From positions 1 to 5,345 of the forward strand of contig CAMSGF010000072.1 in assembly GCA_947058225.1 (NCBI GenBank): a DNA stretch of 5,345 nucleotides. The letters run 5' to 3'. The first letter of the stretch is position 1, and every line of letters starts with the position of its first letter. The stretch comes from an uncultured Eubacteriaceae bacterium. GTDB lineage: Bacteria > Bacillota > Clostridia > Eubacteriales > Anaerofustaceae. This document shows positions 5,043 through 5,345 of this stretch, in pieces. Below the pieces are notes generated by a model that saw nothing but the letters and a program-made list of their open reading frames with translations, made no database searches and was not told the DNA's origin. The translations under genes and the position numbers were made by a program.

Positions 5043-5345
5043 TTATTCATTTACGTGGTCCATACCCTGAGAAAGAATAGTCCTAACGTGTTCATCTGCA
5101 AGAGAATAAAAGACTGTTTTCCCCTCTTTTCTGCTTTTTATAAGCTTTGACTGTTTTAAAATTCTAAGCTGATGAGATACTGCTGACTGTGTCATATTTA
5201 AAATATTTGCAATATCGCATACGCAGACTTCCTTTGTTAAAAGAACGTAGAGTATCTTTATCCTTGAGGAATCGGAAAAGTTTTTAAAAAGCTCCTGATT
5301 GTCGGAAGGGCACCATCCGAGCAGCGCCACATAATTGACAACAGC
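5043..5345 (-). CDS. ArsR/SmtB-family metal-responsive repressor, 5' end replaced (partial)
   Basis: This winged-helix repressor probably controls the operon and releases DNA when Zn, Cd or Pb binds. Counting from GTG at 5330, LFKNFSDSSRIKILYVL (14-30) begins the family domain. CVCD has C36 and C38 of the alpha-3 metal site, TQSAVSHQLRILKQ (47-60) is the recognition helix, and RKEGKTVFYSL (67-77) is the wing. DEHVRTILSQGMDHVNE (79-95) contains the SmtB-type alpha-5 site D79, H81, H92, E95. The frame stays open to the window edge, but everything upstream of about 5292 is glutamyl-tRNA synthetase sequence, so the native repressor N-terminus (usually about 20-30 residues with another cysteine) is missing. 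GTG 5330 has no Shine-Dalgarno sequence before it and should not be taken as the true start. The operator lies outside the window. Confidence 0.88.
   Translation of the reverse strand, partial: AVVNYVALLGWCPSDNQELFKNFSDSSRIKILYVLLTKEVCVCDIANILNMTQSAVSHQLRILKQSKLIKSRKEGKTVFYSLADEHVRTILSQGMDHVNE
5292..5345 (-). pseudogene. gltX: Internal fragment of glutamyl-tRNA synthetase fused in frame to the repressor
   Basis: The 18 codons read AVVNYVALLGWCPSDNQE, which matches the conserved GluRS stretch usually written as (L/V)NY(L/I)ALLGWSPxDN(R/Q)E(I/F)F, found in the middle of the class I enzyme. It has no catalytic motif (HIGH or KMSKS) in view and continues off the window. Base composition shifts here: 30 of 54 bases are G or C, with codons such as GCG, CTG, CTC and GAC, against AT-rich codons just downstream. 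I infer foreign or misjoined DNA. Confidence 0.8.

Noticed and set aside
5328..5330. GTG as the genuine start of the ArsR repressor
   Set aside because: The bases before it and after it up to about 5292 encode a GluRS motif, and no ribosome-binding site precedes it. It is an accident of the joint.

Overview
The window looks like chromosomal DNA of a low-GC Gram-positive anaerobe (Bacillota, Clostridia or Tissierellia type). The evidence is the AT-rich intergenic DNA, the A/T-ending codons, tRNA genes that encode their own CCA, a streptococcal-type L-lysine-adding MurE, and a CadA-type metal ATPase operon headed by an ArsR/SmtB repressor. I cannot name the genus.

Layout from left to right. 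Positions 76-325 hold a tRNA cluster on the + strand, Arg(TCT)-His(GTG)-Gln(TTG), closed by a strong Rho-independent terminator at 337-364. Just upstream, 46-59 look like the detached 3' end of a tRNA-Gly gene joined to unrelated, more GC-rich DNA. An AT-rich gap (366-749) with a possible promoter leads to murE (762-2243, +). murE converges on a four-gene metal-resistance operon on the - strand, which reads right to left: ArsR/SmtB repressor (5043 to the window edge), free-standing HMA metal-binding protein (4798-5016), small two-helix membrane protein (4516-4743), and P1B-type Zn/Cd/Pb ATPase cadA (2558-4417). The convergent gap 2244-2557 contains an elaborate structured element at 2289-2416. 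A GC-rich outer helix encloses three hairpins in a compact four-way junction, and the third hairpin is a perfect 54-bp palindrome that can serve as a terminator in both directions.

How the genes work together. The ArsR protein carries both the alpha-3 CxC and the alpha-5 DxH...HxxE metal ligands, so it should release DNA when Zn, Cd or Pb rises. The ATPase lacks the N-terminal HMA domain usual in CadA, and that domain is encoded two genes upstream as a separate 72-residue protein. This gives a split metal-binding-domain/pump system with an uncharacterised small membrane protein between the two parts.

The most unusual features are the cloverleaf element in the convergent gap and the two ends of the window. 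At the right end the ArsR reading frame is fused in frame to an internal piece of glutamyl-tRNA synthetase with much higher GC. At the left end a tRNA-Gly tail abuts foreign-looking DNA. These may be real recombination or integration junctions, but two abrupt joints at the two edges also fit a chimeric contig.
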